Shown here: piece by piece, positions 32,706 to 41,759 of the stretch
How the letters are laid out: the number at the start of each line of letters is the position of its first letter
Position numbering within the stretch: position 1 is the stretch's first letter
Assembly: GCA_963835135.1 (NCBI GenBank)
Contig: CAWIEF010000005.1
Coordinates: 62,001-126,000 of the forward strand
Source: JAVVHH01 sp963835135
Lineage (GTDB): Bacteria > Pseudomonadota > Alphaproteobacteria > Acetobacterales > Acetobacteraceae
Length of the DNA: 64,000 nucleotides
Direction of reading: 5' to 3'
Program-made: the position numbers and the translations under genes
Notes under the pieces: generated by a model
What the model saw: the letters and a program-made list of their open reading frames with translations, nothing else
Databases searched by the model: none
Told to the model about the DNA's origin: nothing

Positions 32706-33794
32706 ATGATCTATCTCGACGCCAACGCGACCGAGCCGCTCCGGCCGGAAGCGCGGGCGGCGGTGATCGAAGCCCTCGACCTCGTCGGCAACCCGGCCAG
32801 CATCCATGCCCCCGGCCGCCAGGCCCGGCGCCTCCTCGAAGCCTGCCGCCGCAGCATCGCCGCCCGCTTCGGCGCCCCGCCCGGCGGCGTCGTCCTCACC
32901 TCCGGCGGCACCGAAGCGGACGCGCTGGCCATACGGGCCGCGAACCGCCGGGTCATCGTCGGCGCCACCGAGCACGAGGCCGTCCGCGCCGCCGCACCCG
33001 AGGCGCACATCCTCCCGGTCGATGCGGACGGCGTCGCCGACCTGCTTGCCCTCGAGCGACTGCTCGCCCACGGCGCGCCAGCGCTGGTCTGCCTGATGCT
33101 GGCCAACAACGAGACGGGCACCATCCAGCCGATCGAGCAAGCCGCACGCATCTGCCATCGCCACGACGCACTGCTGCATGTCGACGCCGTCGCCGCCGCC
33201 GGCCGCTTGCCCATCGACCTGGCCGCCCTCGGCGCCGACAGCCTCGCCGTCTCGGGCCACAAGCTCGGCGGCCCCAAAGGCGCCGGCGCCCTGCTGCTGG
33301 CCGATGACCGCCACCTCCCGCCCTTGATCGCCGGTGGCGGCCAAGAACGCGGCCGCCGCGGCGGCACCCCCGCCCTCCCCGCCATCGCCGGCTTCGCTGC
33401 CGCGTGCGAGACACCGATCTCCGACCTGCTCGGCCTCCGCCAGCGCACCGAACGGGCCGCCACCGCCCACGGCGCCATCGTCCTCGGCGGTCCCCACCGC
33501 CTCTGCAACACGGTCTGCCTCGCCCTCCCCGGCGCGCGTGCCGAAACTCAGGTCATCGCCCTCGACCTCGCCGGCATCGCCGTCTCGGCCGGCGCCGCCT
33601 GCAGCAGCGGTAAGGTCTCCCGCAGCCACGTCCTCGACGCGATGGGCGCCGGCGCCCTGGCCGGCGAAGCCATCCGCGTCAGCCTCCCCTGGAATACGCA
33701 GGAGGCCGACCTCGCCGCTTTCGAGACGGCCTACGCCACGATGGCTGGGCGCTTCCAGCCCGCGCGCCGCCTCGACAAACTGTTGGCCCGCTAA
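32706..33794 (+). CDS. Cysteine desulfurase (NifS-like)
   Basis: The 362-residue PLP enzyme has the PLP lysine in SGHKLGGPKGAG, the desulfurase start MIYLDANATEPLRPEA and the catalytic cysteine in SAGAACSSGKVSRSHVL. It takes sulfur from cysteine to a persulfide. It is the first of two adjacent desulfurases and is distinctly shorter and more divergent than the second. Start 32706 gives the conserved YLDANAT N-terminus. Confidence 0.92.
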   Translation: MIYLDANATEPLRPEARAAVIEALDLVGNPASIHAPGRQARRLLEACRRSIAARFGAPPGGVVLTSGGTEADALAIRAANRRVIVGATEHEAVRAAAPEAHILPVDADGVADLLALERLLAHGAPALVCLMLANNETGTIQPIEQAARICHRHDALLHVDAVAAAGRLPIDLAALGADSLAVSGHKLGGPKGAGALLLADDRHLPPLIAGGGQERGRRGGTPALPAIAGFAAACETPISDLLGLRQRTERAATAHGAIVLGGPHRLCNTVCLALPGARAETQVIALDLAGIAVSAGAACSSGKVSRSHVLDAMGAGALAGEAIRVSLPWNTQEADLAAFETAYATMAGRFQPARRLDKLLAR

Positions 33795-33816
33795 GCCCGG
33801 CCCCCATATCGGCATC

Positions 33817-34977
33817 ATGCGCCCCAACCGGCCCGTCTACCTCGACAACCAGGCCACCACGCCAACCGATCCGCGCGTGGTCGAGGCGATGCTGCCCTGG
33901 TTCACCGAGCGCCCCGGCAACCCGCACAGCGTCGAGCACCGCCTCGGCACCGACGCCGAAGCCGCCGTGGAGGCCGCCCGGGCCGACATCGCCGCCCTCG
34001 TCGCCGCCGACCCGCGCGAGATCGTCCTCACCTCCGGCGCCACCGAGAGCAACAACATCGCCATCAAGGGCGCGGCCCGGCATGCCCTCACCTCCGGCGA
34101 CCCCCGCCGCCGCGTCATCACCGTCGCCACCGAGCATAAATGCGTCCTCGAGAGCGTATCCGACCTGGCCGCCGAAGGCTTCGAGCCCGTCATCCTCCCC
34201 GTCGACCCCGACGGCCGCCTCGACCCGGCCCATCTCGTCGCCGCGCTCGCCACCCCCACGCTCCTCGTCAGCATCATGGCGGTCAACAACGAGACCGGGG
34301 TCATCCAAGACCTCTCCACCCTCGCCGCCATCGCCCGCAGCCACGGCGCCCTCTTCCACACCGATGCCGCCCAGGCCGCCGGCAAGATCCCGCTCGATGT
34401 CGCCGGCATCGACCTGCTCAGCCTCAGCGGCCACAAGCTGTACGGCCCGAAAGGCGTGGGTGCGCTCTACGTTCGCCGCCGCCCCCGCGTCCGGCTCGCC
34501 CCGCTCTTCTCGGGCGGCGGCCAAGAGCGCGGCATGCGCCCCGGCACCCTGCCCACCCCGCTCATCGTCGGCTTCGGCGCAGCCTGCCGCTTCGCCGCGG
34601 CTGAAATGGCCGGCGACGAGACCCGCATCGCCGCCCTGCGGCAGCGCTTGCTCGACGCACTCTCCACCCCCGTCGCCCTCAACGGCTCGTCGCAGCACCG
34701 GGTCGCCGGCAACCTGAACCTCACCTTCGAAGCTCCCGCCCTCGACATGCTCGCCCGCATGCCCGACCTCTGCGTCTCCACCGGCTCGGCCTGCAGTTCG
34801 GCCGCCATCGAGCCAAGCTACGTCCTGCGCGCCCTCGGCCTCGACGACGACGCCGCGCGCCGGACCTTGCGCATCGGGCTAGGACGATTTACCAGCCCGG
34901 CGGACGTGGATTTCGCTGCCCGATCCTTGAGCGAAGCCGCCCGCGCCCTCACCGTCACCGCCGGAGCCGACGCTTAG
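33817..34977 (+). CDS. iscS: Cysteine desulfurase IscS
   Basis: The 386-residue protein is the closer match to IscS: PVYLDNQATTPTDPRVVEAM, ATEHKCVLES, the PLP lysine in SLSGHKLYGPKGVGALY and the mobile-loop cysteine in STGSACSSAAIEPSYVL. It supplies sulfur for Fe-S assembly and tRNA thiolation; the ferredoxin and MnmA genes immediately downstream support both. Its stop abuts the ferredoxin ATG. No iscU or hscAB is next to it. Confidence 0.93.
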   Translation: MRPNRPVYLDNQATTPTDPRVVEAMLPWFTERPGNPHSVEHRLGTDAEAAVEAARADIAALVAADPREIVLTSGATESNNIAIKGAARHALTSGDPRRRVITVATEHKCVLESVSDLAAEGFEPVILPVDPDGRLDPAHLVAALATPTLLVSIMAVNNETGVIQDLSTLAAIARSHGALFHTDAAQAAGKIPLDVAGIDLLSLSGHKLYGPKGVGALYVRRRPRVRLAPLFSGGGQERGMRPGTLPTPLIVGFGAACRFAAAEMAGDETRIAALRQRLLDALSTPVALNGSSQHRVAGNLNLTFEAPALDMLARMPDLCVSTGSACSSAAIEPSYVLRALGLDDDAARRTLRIGLGRFTSPADVDFAARSLSEAARALTVTAGADA

Positions 34978-35307
34978 ATGCCCAAGATGACCTTTATCGA
35001 GAAGAACGGCGCCCCCCGCGTGGTCGATGCTCCGCTCGGGCTCTCCGTGCTCGAGATCGCCCATAAGCACGATGTCGACGTCGAGGGCGCCTGCGAGGGA
35101 TCGCTCGCCTGCTCCACCTGCCACGTCATCGTCGACCCGGCCTGGTTCTCCAAGCTCGCCAAACCCACCGAGGACGAAGAAGACATGCTCGACCTCGCCT
35201 TCGGCCTCGAGGAAACCAGCCGACTCGGCTGCCAGATCGTCATGACCCCGGCGCTCGACGGCCTCGTCGTCAAGCTCCCCGCCAGCACTCGCAACGCCGG
35301 GGGGTAG
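34978..35307 (+). CDS. fdx: [2Fe-2S] ferredoxin, ISC type
   Basis: The 109-residue adrenodoxin-type ferredoxin has the cluster pattern C-x5-C-x2-C in GACEGSLACSTCHV and the fourth Cys in RLGCQIV. Such ferredoxins donate electrons to Fe-S assembly by IscS/IscU. It begins directly after iscS and is followed one base later by the GTG of mnmA. Confidence 0.95.
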   Translation: MPKMTFIEKNGAPRVVDAPLGLSVLEIAHKHDVDVEGACEGSLACSTCHVIVDPAWFSKLAKPTEDEEDMLDLAFGLEETSRLGCQIVMTPALDGLVVKLPASTRNAGG

Positions 35308-35308
35308 C

Positions 35309-36370
35309 GTGCGGATTGTCGCCGCGATGTCCGGCGGGGTCGATAGCTCGGTCGTGGCCGGGCTGTTGGCCGAGCAAGGTCACGAGGTCATCGGCGCGAC
35401 CCTCCAGCTCTACGACCATGGCGCCGCCGCGGGCCGCAAGGGCGCCTGCTGCGCCGGCCGCGACATCGGCGACGCCCGCGACGTCGCCGACCGCCTCGGC
35501 ATCGCCCATTACGTCATCGACGCCGAGGCCCGCTTCCGCGCCGCCGTCATCGACGACTTCGCCGACAGCTACGCCCGCGGCGAGACCCCCATCCCCTGCG
35601 TCCGCTGCAACCAGAGCGTCAAATTCACCGACCTGCTCGGCCTCGCCCGCGATCTCGGCGCCGAGGCGATGGCGACCGGCCATTACGTCCGCCGGGTCGA
35701 GGGCGCGGCCGGGCCGGAGCTGCACCGCGCCCGCGACGACGCCCGCGACCAGAGCTGGTTCCTGTTCGCCACCACCCGCGACCAGCTCGCCTTCAGCCGC
35801 TTCCCCCTCGGCGACATGCCGGACAAGGCCGCCGTCCGCGCCGAAGCCGCCCGGCTCGGCCTTCCCGTCGCCGACAAGCCCGACAGCCAGGACATCTGCT
35901 TCGTCCCCAGCGGCCGCTACACCGACCTGCTCGCCACGCTCCGCCCCGGCGCCCTCGAGCCCGGCGACATCGTCGATGCCGCCGGCACCGTCCACGGCCG
36001 GCACAAGGGCCTCGCCCACTACACCGTCGGCCAGAGCAAGGGCCTCGGCCCCGCCACCGCCCTCGACGGCGCCCGCCAAGCCGTCCTCGCCCTCGACCCG
36101 GCCGGCAACCGCATCACCGTCGGGCCCCGCACCGCGGGCCGCCAGTCGATCCCCCTCCGTGACCTCAACTGGCTGGCCGACATCCCCGAGCGCCTCCGCT
36201 GCGACGTCAAGCTCCGCGCCCGCGAGGTGCCGCACCCCGCGACCATCATCCGCACCGGCGACACCGCCCGCGTCGAACTCGACGCGCCAGCGCTCGCCGC
36301 CCCCGGCCAAGCCTGCGTCATGTATCGCGGCTCGCAAATGGTGGGCGGCGGCTTCATCGCCGCGCATTGA
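35309..36370 (+). CDS. mnmA: tRNA-specific 2-thiouridylase MnmA
   Basis: Thiolates U34 of tRNA-Lys, -Glu and -Gln, using sulfur passed from IscS. The 353-residue protein begins MRIVAAMSGGVDSSVVAG with the PP-loop SGGVDSS, and has the catalytic cysteines C100 in VRCNQSVKF and C197 in DSQDICFVPSG, plus GLAHYTVGQSKGLG. The start is GTG, one base after the ferredoxin stop. Physical linkage to iscS fits the sulfur relay. Confidence 0.96.
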   Translation: MRIVAAMSGGVDSSVVAGLLAEQGHEVIGATLQLYDHGAAAGRKGACCAGRDIGDARDVADRLGIAHYVIDAEARFRAAVIDDFADSYARGETPIPCVRCNQSVKFTDLLGLARDLGAEAMATGHYVRRVEGAAGPELHRARDDARDQSWFLFATTRDQLAFSRFPLGDMPDKAAVRAEAARLGLPVADKPDSQDICFVPSGRYTDLLATLRPGALEPGDIVDAAGTVHGRHKGLAHYTVGQSKGLGPATALDGARQAVLALDPAGNRITVGPRTAGRQSIPLRDLNWLADIPERLRCDVKLRAREVPHPATIIRTGDTARVELDAPALAAPGQACVMYRGSQMVGGGFIAAH

Positions 36371-36437
36371 CGCGCGGCATTGCCCGAGGCATACGGTGCG
36401 CCCCGCGGCACGGCGACGTGCCATTTTCGATGGGTAT

Positions 36438-36512
36438 GGCAGCGTAGCTCAGCGGTAGAGCAGGGGAATCATAATCCCTTGGTCGGCGGTTCAAATCCGT
36501 CCGCTGCTACCA
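36438..36512 (+). tRNA. tRNA-Met (CAT), elongator type
   Basis: A complete cloverleaf: acceptor GGCAGCG with CGCTGCT, D-arm GCTC...GAGC, anticodon stem GGGGA/TCCCT around the loop ATCATAA, T-arm with GGTTCAAATCC, and an encoded CCA. The CAT anticodon could also be the lysidine-modified isoleucine tRNA, but GGAATCATAATCC matches elongator Met tRNAs. Confidence 0.94.
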
Positions 36513-36529
36513 TCCCGCGATCATCAACG

Positions 36530-36545
36530 GTGGGCTAAAAACCCA
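36530..36545. repeat. Short family B palindrome
   Basis: GTGGG-CTAAAA-ACCCAC after the tRNA gene, a truncated form of the family B repeat, directly before the convergent mtnP stop. It may serve as a terminator. Confidence 0.55.
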
Positions 36546-36547
36546 CG

Positions 36548-37432
36548 CTACGCCGCGAGAACCCGTCCCGCCACCGCGTCCAGCTTCGCCATCAGCGCGG
36601 GATCCCGGAACTCCGGCCGCGTGATCAGCGCATACTCCAGCGCCCGGTCGCACCCCGCCGGACACGGCCCCCGCGGCGCGCCCAGCCCCGGCACCACGTC
36701 GGCCACCAGCGACCGCGCTTTGTCGGCATTGCCGAACAACACGCGCACCACCTGGTCCACCGTCACCGCCTCGTGCTCCTCGTGCCAGCAATCGTAATCC
36801 GTCACCATCGCCACAGTGGCGTAACAAAGCTCCGCCTCGCGTGCCAGCTTCGCCTCCGGCATGTTCGTCATCCCGATCACGCTGCAGCCCCAGCTCCGAT
36901 ACAGGTGGCTCTCCGCCCGCGTCGAGAACTGCGGCCCCTCCATCACCAGGTAGGTCCCGCCCCGCGTCACCGGCAGCCCCAGCCGCCGTGCCGACGCCTC
37001 AAGCGCGTCGCCGAGCCGCGGGCAGACCGGGTCGGCGACCGACACGTGCGCCACGCAGCCCTCGCCAAAGAAGCTCTTCTCGCGCGCGAAGCTCCGGTCG
37101 ATGAACTGGTCCACGATCACGAAATGACCCGGCGGCAGCTCCTCCTTCAAGCTCCCCACCGCCGACAGCGACAGGACGTCGGTGCACCCGGCCCGCTTCA
37201 GCGCATCGATGTTCGCGCGATAATTGAGATGGCTCGGAGAGGTCGTATGTCCGCCGCCATGCCGCGGCAGGAACACGCAACGCACGCCCCCCAGCTCGCC
37301 GAACAGCAGATCGTCCGACGGCGCACCCCACGGGGTCTCGACGCGCCGCTTCTCGCGGCGCTCGAGGCCCGGAATGTCATACAGGCCCGACCCGCCGATG
37401 ATGCCGATGACGGGCGTGACCAGATCCGACAC
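36548..37432 (-). CDS. mtnP: S-methyl-5'-thioadenosine phosphorylase
   Basis: Cleaves methylthioadenosine in methionine salvage. The 294-residue protein has IGIIGGSGLYDIPGL, the RHGGGHTTSPSHLNYRANI active region, SAVGSLKEELPPGHFV, and MEGPQFSTRAESHLYR with the substrate-binding NMPEAKLAREAE. It is convergent with the mnmA/tRNA end and lies five bases from petC. Confidence 0.95.
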   Translation of the reverse strand: MSDLVTPVIGIIGGSGLYDIPGLERREKRRVETPWGAPSDDLLFGELGGVRCVFLPRHGGGHTTSPSHLNYRANIDALKRAGCTDVLSLSAVGSLKEELPPGHFVIVDQFIDRSFAREKSFFGEGCVAHVSVADPVCPRLGDALEASARRLGLPVTRGGTYLVMEGPQFSTRAESHLYRSWGCSVIGMTNMPEAKLAREAELCYATVAMVTDYDCWHEEHEAVTVDQVVRVLFGNADKARSLVADVVPGLGAPRGPCPAGCDRALEYALITRPEFRDPALMAKLDAVAGRVLAA

Positions 37433-37437
37433 CGGCG

Positions 37438-38193
37438 CTAGTGGACGTCCTTCCAGATCTTCCGCTTCACCCCGTAGGTGAGCCCGGTCAGCAGCGCCAA
37501 GAACACCACCGCCTTGACCCCCAGCTGCTTGCGCCGCTCCATCGTCGGCTCGGATGCCCAGGTCAGGAACTGCACCACGTCGCGGGACATCTGGTCGACC
37601 GTCGCCTTGGTCCCGTCGGTATACTCCACCTGCCCGTCATGCAGCGGCTGCGGCATGGCCAGGAAATGGCCAGGGAAATACTCGTTGTAATACTGTCCCG
37701 CCGGCGTCGTCGTCCCGGCCGGCGCATCGACATACCCGTTCAGCAGTGCGTGCACGTAGTCGGGACCGTTCTCGCGCGCCTTGATGATCAGCGATTGGTC
37801 CGGCGGCAACGCCCCGCCATTGGCCGCCCGCGCTGCCTTGTCGTTTGGGAACGGCATCTTGAACCGGTCCGACGGCAACGCCGGCCGCTCGACCGGCTCG
37901 CCCGCGTCGTTCGTACCGCCCGGCACCGTGATCTCGGCGGCGATCGCCTTGATGTCGGCATCGTCCAGTCCGATCCCGCGCAGATCCCGGTACGACAGCA
38001 GCCGCATCGAGTGGCAGTTCGAGCAAACCTCCTTGTACACCTGGAAGCCCCGCTGCGCCGACGCGTAGTCGAACGAACCGAACGGCCCGTCGAAGCTCCA
38101 CTTCACATGCGGCGTCGCCGGATGCTCCTGCGCCAGCGCCGGGCTGGCCAGGGCCGCCGACGCCAGCAGGGCGAACGCGAAACGCCGCATCAT
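37438..38193 (-). CDS. petC: Cytochrome c1 subunit of bc1 complex
   Basis: The 251-residue protein has a signal peptide (MMRRFAFALLASAALASPALA), the heme c motif CSNCH at 57-61, MPFPNDKAARAANGGALPPDQSL and a C-terminal membrane anchor (VVFLALLTGLTYGVKRKIW). It carries electrons from the Rieske protein to soluble cytochrome c. Its ATG overlaps the cytochrome b stop (ATGA). It is the last gene of petA-petB-petC. Confidence 0.95.
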   Translation of the reverse strand: MMRRFAFALLASAALASPALAQEHPATPHVKWSFDGPFGSFDYASAQRGFQVYKEVCSNCHSMRLLSYRDLRGIGLDDADIKAIAAEITVPGGTNDAGEPVERPALPSDRFKMPFPNDKAARAANGGALPPDQSLIIKARENGPDYVHALLNGYVDAPAGTTTPAGQYYNEYFPGHFLAMPQPLHDGQVEYTDGTKATVDQMSRDVVQFLTWASEPTMERRKQLGVKAVVFLALLTGLTYGVKRKIWKDVH

Positions 38194-39480
38194 GCCCGGT
38201 CCATCGGCTTGGCCGCCGCACCCTGCGGCAGCGGACCGCCACCGCCCGACGCCGGCGGACGCGCCCGCAGCACCGGGTTGCTGATGCTCTCGGGCAGCGG
38301 CAGCGGACGCTCGATCTTGCCCAGCACCGGCAACACCACCAGGAAGTGCAGGAACCAATACGCCGTCGCCACCCGGCCGATCACCACATACGCCCCCTCC
38401 GGCGGCTTCCCGCCGACGTAGAGAAGCGCGAAGAACGAGATCACCAGCAGCGCCATGAACGGCTTGTACATCGGCCGGAACCGCGTGCTGCGCACCGGCG
38501 ACGTATCCAGCCACGGCAAGAAGAACAGCACCAGGATCGACGCGAACATGACCATCACGCCGCCGAGCTTCCACTCCACCGCCCGCAGCATCGCGTAATA
38601 CGGCCGGAAGTACCACTCCGGCGCGATGTGCGGCGGCGTCACCAGCGGGTTCGCCTGGATGTAGTTGTCGGGATCGCCCAGCAGGTTCGGCGCAAAGAAC
38701 ACCAGCAGCGCGAACACCAGCAGGAACACGCACAACCCGACGCTGTCCTTCGTCGTGTAGTACGGATGGAATGGGATCGTATCCTGCGGCGTCTTCACGT
38801 CGATGCCGAGCGGGTTGTTCGATCCGGTGATGTGCAGCGCCACCACGTGCAGGAAAACCACCCCGAAGATCATGAACGGCAGCAAGTAGTGCAGCGCGAA
38901 GAACCGGTTCAGCGTCGGGTTGTCCACCGAGAACCCGCCCCACAGCAGCGTCACGATGCTGTCGCCGACATAGGGGATGGCCGAGAACAGGTTGGTGATG
39001 ACCGTCGCACCCCAATACGACATCTGGCCCCATGGCAGCACGTAGCCCATGAACGCCGTCGCCATCATCAACAGGAAGATGACCACGCCCGAGCATGAAC
39101 AGGATCTCGCGCGGCGCCTTGTACGATCCGTAATACAGGTTCCGGAAGATGTGCACGTAGACCACGATGAAGAACATCGAGGCCCCGTTCGCATGCGCAT
39201 ACCGCAGCAGCCACCCGTAGTTCACATCGCGCATGATGCGTTCCACGCTGTCGAACGCCAGGCCCGTGTTGGCCGCGTAGTTCATCGCCAGGAACACGCC
39301 GGTCGCGATCATGATGACCAGGCTGATCGACGCCAGCGCGCCGAAATTCCAAAGGTAGTTGAAGTTCTTCGGCGTCGGGAACGACCCGTATTCCTTCTGC
39401 ATCATCGAGAACAGCGGCAACCGCGTGTCGATGAAGTTGATCACTGGATTCTGGTAAGGGCTCTTGTGCAGGCCGGCCAT
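38190..39480 (-). pseudogene. petB: Cytochrome b of bc1 complex, frameshifted
   Basis: Cytochrome b holds hemes bL and bH and the quinone sites. The first part reads MAGLHKSPYQNPVINFIDTRL to REILFML, with heme His residues in YAHANGASMFFIVVYVH. At 39088-39090 one extra C (plus strand GCCCG) shifts the frame. In the next frame the protein continues GVVIFLLMMATAFMGYVLPWGQMS, LHVVALH, PEWYFRP and the C-terminus. Removing the base gives about 429 residues of normal cytochrome b. Because the gene should be needed for the complex and both sides are intact, a sequence error is likely. Confidence 0.85.
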
Positions 39481-39491
39481 GGGTGTCGCTC

Positions 39492-40073
39492 CTAACCGAT
39501 CTTGATCTTGGTATCGCTGGTGAACGCGTAGGGCGGCAGCGCCAGGTTCGCCGGCGCCGGCCCGAGCCGGATACGGCCCGCCGTGTCATACTGGCTGCCA
39601 TGGCACGGACAGAACCAGCCGCCGAACTCGCCCCGCGGGTCCGTCGGCTTGTTGCCCAGCGGCACGCAGCCGAGATGGGTGCAGATGCCGATCACCACCA
39701 GCCACTGCTCATGCCCTGCCTTGACCCGGTTCGCGTCCGCGATCGGGTCCTTCATCGCGCTCAGCGGCGTGTCGGCCGCTTCCTTGATCTCCTTCGGCGT
39801 CCGATGCCGCAGGAAGATCGGCTTGCCACGCCAGACGATCGTGATCCCCTGCCCCTCGACGATCGGCGCCAGATCCGCGTCCACGCTCGACAGCGCCAGC
39901 ACGTCGCGCGCCGGGTTCATGCTGTCGATGAACGGCCACACCATCGACCCGGCGCCGATCACGACAGCGCTTCCCGTCAGCAGCTTCAGGAAATCACGCT
40001 TCGTGACGTCCGCGTTGCCTACCGTGGTGATCGCCTCGCGCACATTGGCGGCGGCGGTTGCAGCTTCAGTCAT
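39492..40073 (-). CDS. petA: Rieske iron-sulfur subunit of bc1 complex
   Basis: The 193-residue protein has an N-terminal Tat-like region and membrane segment (TKRDFLKLLTGSAVVIGAGSMVWPFIDS) and the [2Fe-2S] motifs CTHLGC and CPCHGS. It oxidises quinol in the membrane complex. It is the first gene of the pet operon; hemF is divergent 126 bases away. Confidence 0.96.
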   Translation of the reverse strand: MTEAATAAANVREAITTVGNADVTKRDFLKLLTGSAVVIGAGSMVWPFIDSMNPARDVLALSSVDADLAPIVEGQGITIVWRGKPIFLRHRTPKEIKEAADTPLSAMKDPIADANRVKAGHEQWLVVIGICTHLGCVPLGNKPTDPRGEFGGWFCPCHGSQYDTAGRIRLGPAPANLALPPYAFTSDTKIKIG

Positions 40074-40199
40074 GCCCGTCCTCGTCTCAACGCCCAAACC
40101 CGTGGGAAACTAAGGGGCGACCCTATACGTGCGCGTGTTCGCCCCTGCAACTCACCCGCGCCGTGTTCTAAGCTGAACGTCAGATTGGAAGGAATCATA

Positions 40200-41099
40200 A
40201 TGTCGCAAGCCATCGACCTGCTGCCCCCGCCACATGCGGCGCTGCAGACCGAGGCGCGGGCTTGGTTCGAACGCCTCCGCGATCAGCTCTGCGCCACGTT
40301 CGAGAGCATCGAGGCCGAAACCGGCGCGCCCCTCGCCGACCGTCCCGCCGGCGCCTTCACCCGCACCGAGTGGCACCGCCCGACCAACTCCGGCGACGAG
40401 GGCGGCGGCGGCGTCATGAGCGTCATGAAGGGCCGCATCTTCGAGAAAATCGGCGTCAACGTCTCCACCGTCTGGGGCGAGTTCAGCCCCGAGTTTCGCA
40501 AATCCATCCCCGGCGCCGAGCAGGACCCCCGCTTCTGGGCCTCCGGCATCAGCCTCGTCGCCCACCCGCAGAACCCCCGGATCCCCGCCGCCCACATGAA
40601 CACCCGCATGCTCGTCACCACCCGCGGCTGGTTCGGCGGCGGCGGCGACCTCACGCCCCAGGGACTCGATCAAGCCGCCATTGCCGAAGACACCGCCACC
40701 TTCCACGCCGCTTTCAAGGCCGCCTGCGACAAGCACGACCCGGCCTACTACCCCCGCTTCAAGCAATGGTGCGACGAGTATTTCTACCTGCCCCACCGCG
40801 GCGAGACCCGCGGCACCGGCGGCATCTTCTACGATCACCACTTCACCGGCGACGCCGCCGCCGATTTCGCCTTCACCCAGGACGTCGGCCGCGCCTTCCG
40901 CGACGGCTACGCCGCCATCGTCCGCCGCCGCATGCGCGAACCCTGGACCCCGGAGGAAAAGGACCACCAGCTCCTCCGCCGCGGCCGCTACGTCGAGTTC
41001 AACCTGCTCCACGACCGCGGCACCCTGTTCGGCCTGAAAACCGGCGGCAACGTCGAAGCGATCCTCATGAGTCTGCCGCCCGAAGTCCGCTGGCCCTAA
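40200..41099 (+). CDS. hemF: Oxygen-dependent coproporphyrinogen III oxidase
   Basis: Aerobic oxidative decarboxylase of heme synthesis. The 299-residue protein has the family blocks GGGGVMSVMKGRIFEKIGVNVSTVWG, NPRIPAAHMNTRM, WFGGGGDLTP, FYLPHRGETRGTGGIFYDH and the C-terminal GRYVEFNLLHDRGTLFGLKTGGNVEAILMSLPP. GGAAGGA lies seven bases before the ATG. Its position next to the bc1 genes links heme supply to a heme-rich complex. Confidence 0.97.
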   Translation: MSQAIDLLPPPHAALQTEARAWFERLRDQLCATFESIEAETGAPLADRPAGAFTRTEWHRPTNSGDEGGGGVMSVMKGRIFEKIGVNVSTVWGEFSPEFRKSIPGAEQDPRFWASGISLVAHPQNPRIPAAHMNTRMLVTTRGWFGGGGDLTPQGLDQAAIAEDTATFHAAFKAACDKHDPAYYPRFKQWCDEYFYLPHRGETRGTGGIFYDHHFTGDAAADFAFTQDVGRAFRDGYAAIVRRRMREPWTPEEKDHQLLRRGRYVEFNLLHDRGTLFGLKTGGNVEAILMSLPPEVRWP

Positions 41100-41148
41100 T
41101 TTCGCCCTCGACTCGGTTCAACCTCTCACATGTAAGAGGAGAAACGAC

Positions 41149-41700
41149 ATGCGCCTGTCCCATCTCGCGACGATGCTTCTGGCACTCGCCCTACCCCTGT
41201 CCGGCACCCCAGTGCTCGCTCAGACCCCGTCCGCCTCGCCCCGCACCGCGCCCACGCTGCCCCCTGCCGCCTCGCCGAGCGTCCCTGCCAAGATCGGCAC
41301 GCCCGTCACCCCGGCCACCACCGCCGCTGCCCCGGCCGCCTCCACCGCTAAGATCGACATCAACGCCGCCTCCGAGCAGGACATCGCCACCCTCCCCGGC
41401 ATCGGCCCCGTCACCGCCAAGGCCATCGTCGACGGCCGCCCCTGGGACGACGTGAACGCGCTGCTCAGCAAGAAAGTGGTCTCCCGCCCGACCTTCGAGC
41501 GAAACAAGGACCGTTTCGCCCTGGCCAACATCAACACCTCTTCCGCCGCCGACATCGCCAAGACCCTCCCCGGCATCGGCGACAAGACCGCCCCCAAAGT
41601 CGTCGCCGCCCGCCCCTACGCCACCCCCCAGGACCTCGTGACCAAGAAAGTCCTCACCGCCGGCCAGTTCGCCAAGATCAAGGACGTCATCGCCTACTGA
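41149..41700 (+). CDS. Exported helix-hairpin-helix protein (ComEA-like)
   Basis: The 183-residue protein has a signal peptide (MRLSHLATMLLALALPLSG ... LAQ), a Pro/Ala-rich linker, and two ComEA-type helix-hairpin-helix units: KIDINAASEQDIATLPGIGPVTAKAIVDGRPW and NINTSSAADIAKTLPGIGDKTAPKVVAARPY. Such domains bind DNA in the periplasm during transformation, but many family members lack a proven role. AAGAGGAG precedes the ATG. Confidence 0.85.
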   Translation: MRLSHLATMLLALALPLSGTPVLAQTPSASPRTAPTLPPAASPSVPAKIGTPVTPATTAAAPAASTAKIDINAASEQDIATLPGIGPVTAKAIVDGRPWDDVNALLSKKVVSRPTFERNKDRFALANINTSSAADIAKTLPGIGDKTAPKVVAARPYATPQDLVTKKVLTAGQFAKIKDVIAY

Positions 41701-41703
41701 TCC

Positions 41704-41738
41704 TCCTCTCCCCCCTCTCCCGCGAGAGAAGGGGGAGG
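41704..41738. repeat. Family A repeat/terminator between convergent genes
   Basis: CCTCTCCCCCCTCTC and GAGAGAAGGGGGAGG form a long imperfect stem in the 59-base gap between the convergent ComEA-like and murJ genes. It can act as a bidirectional terminator. Confidence 0.6.
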
Positions 41739-41759
41739 TTCGGGCAAGCAGCCCGGCCC

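Noticed and set aside
36438..36512. tRNA-Ile with lysidine-modified CAT anticodon
   Set aside because: Anticodon arm and acceptor fit elongator Met tRNAs better, though only comparison or aminoacylation data would settle it.
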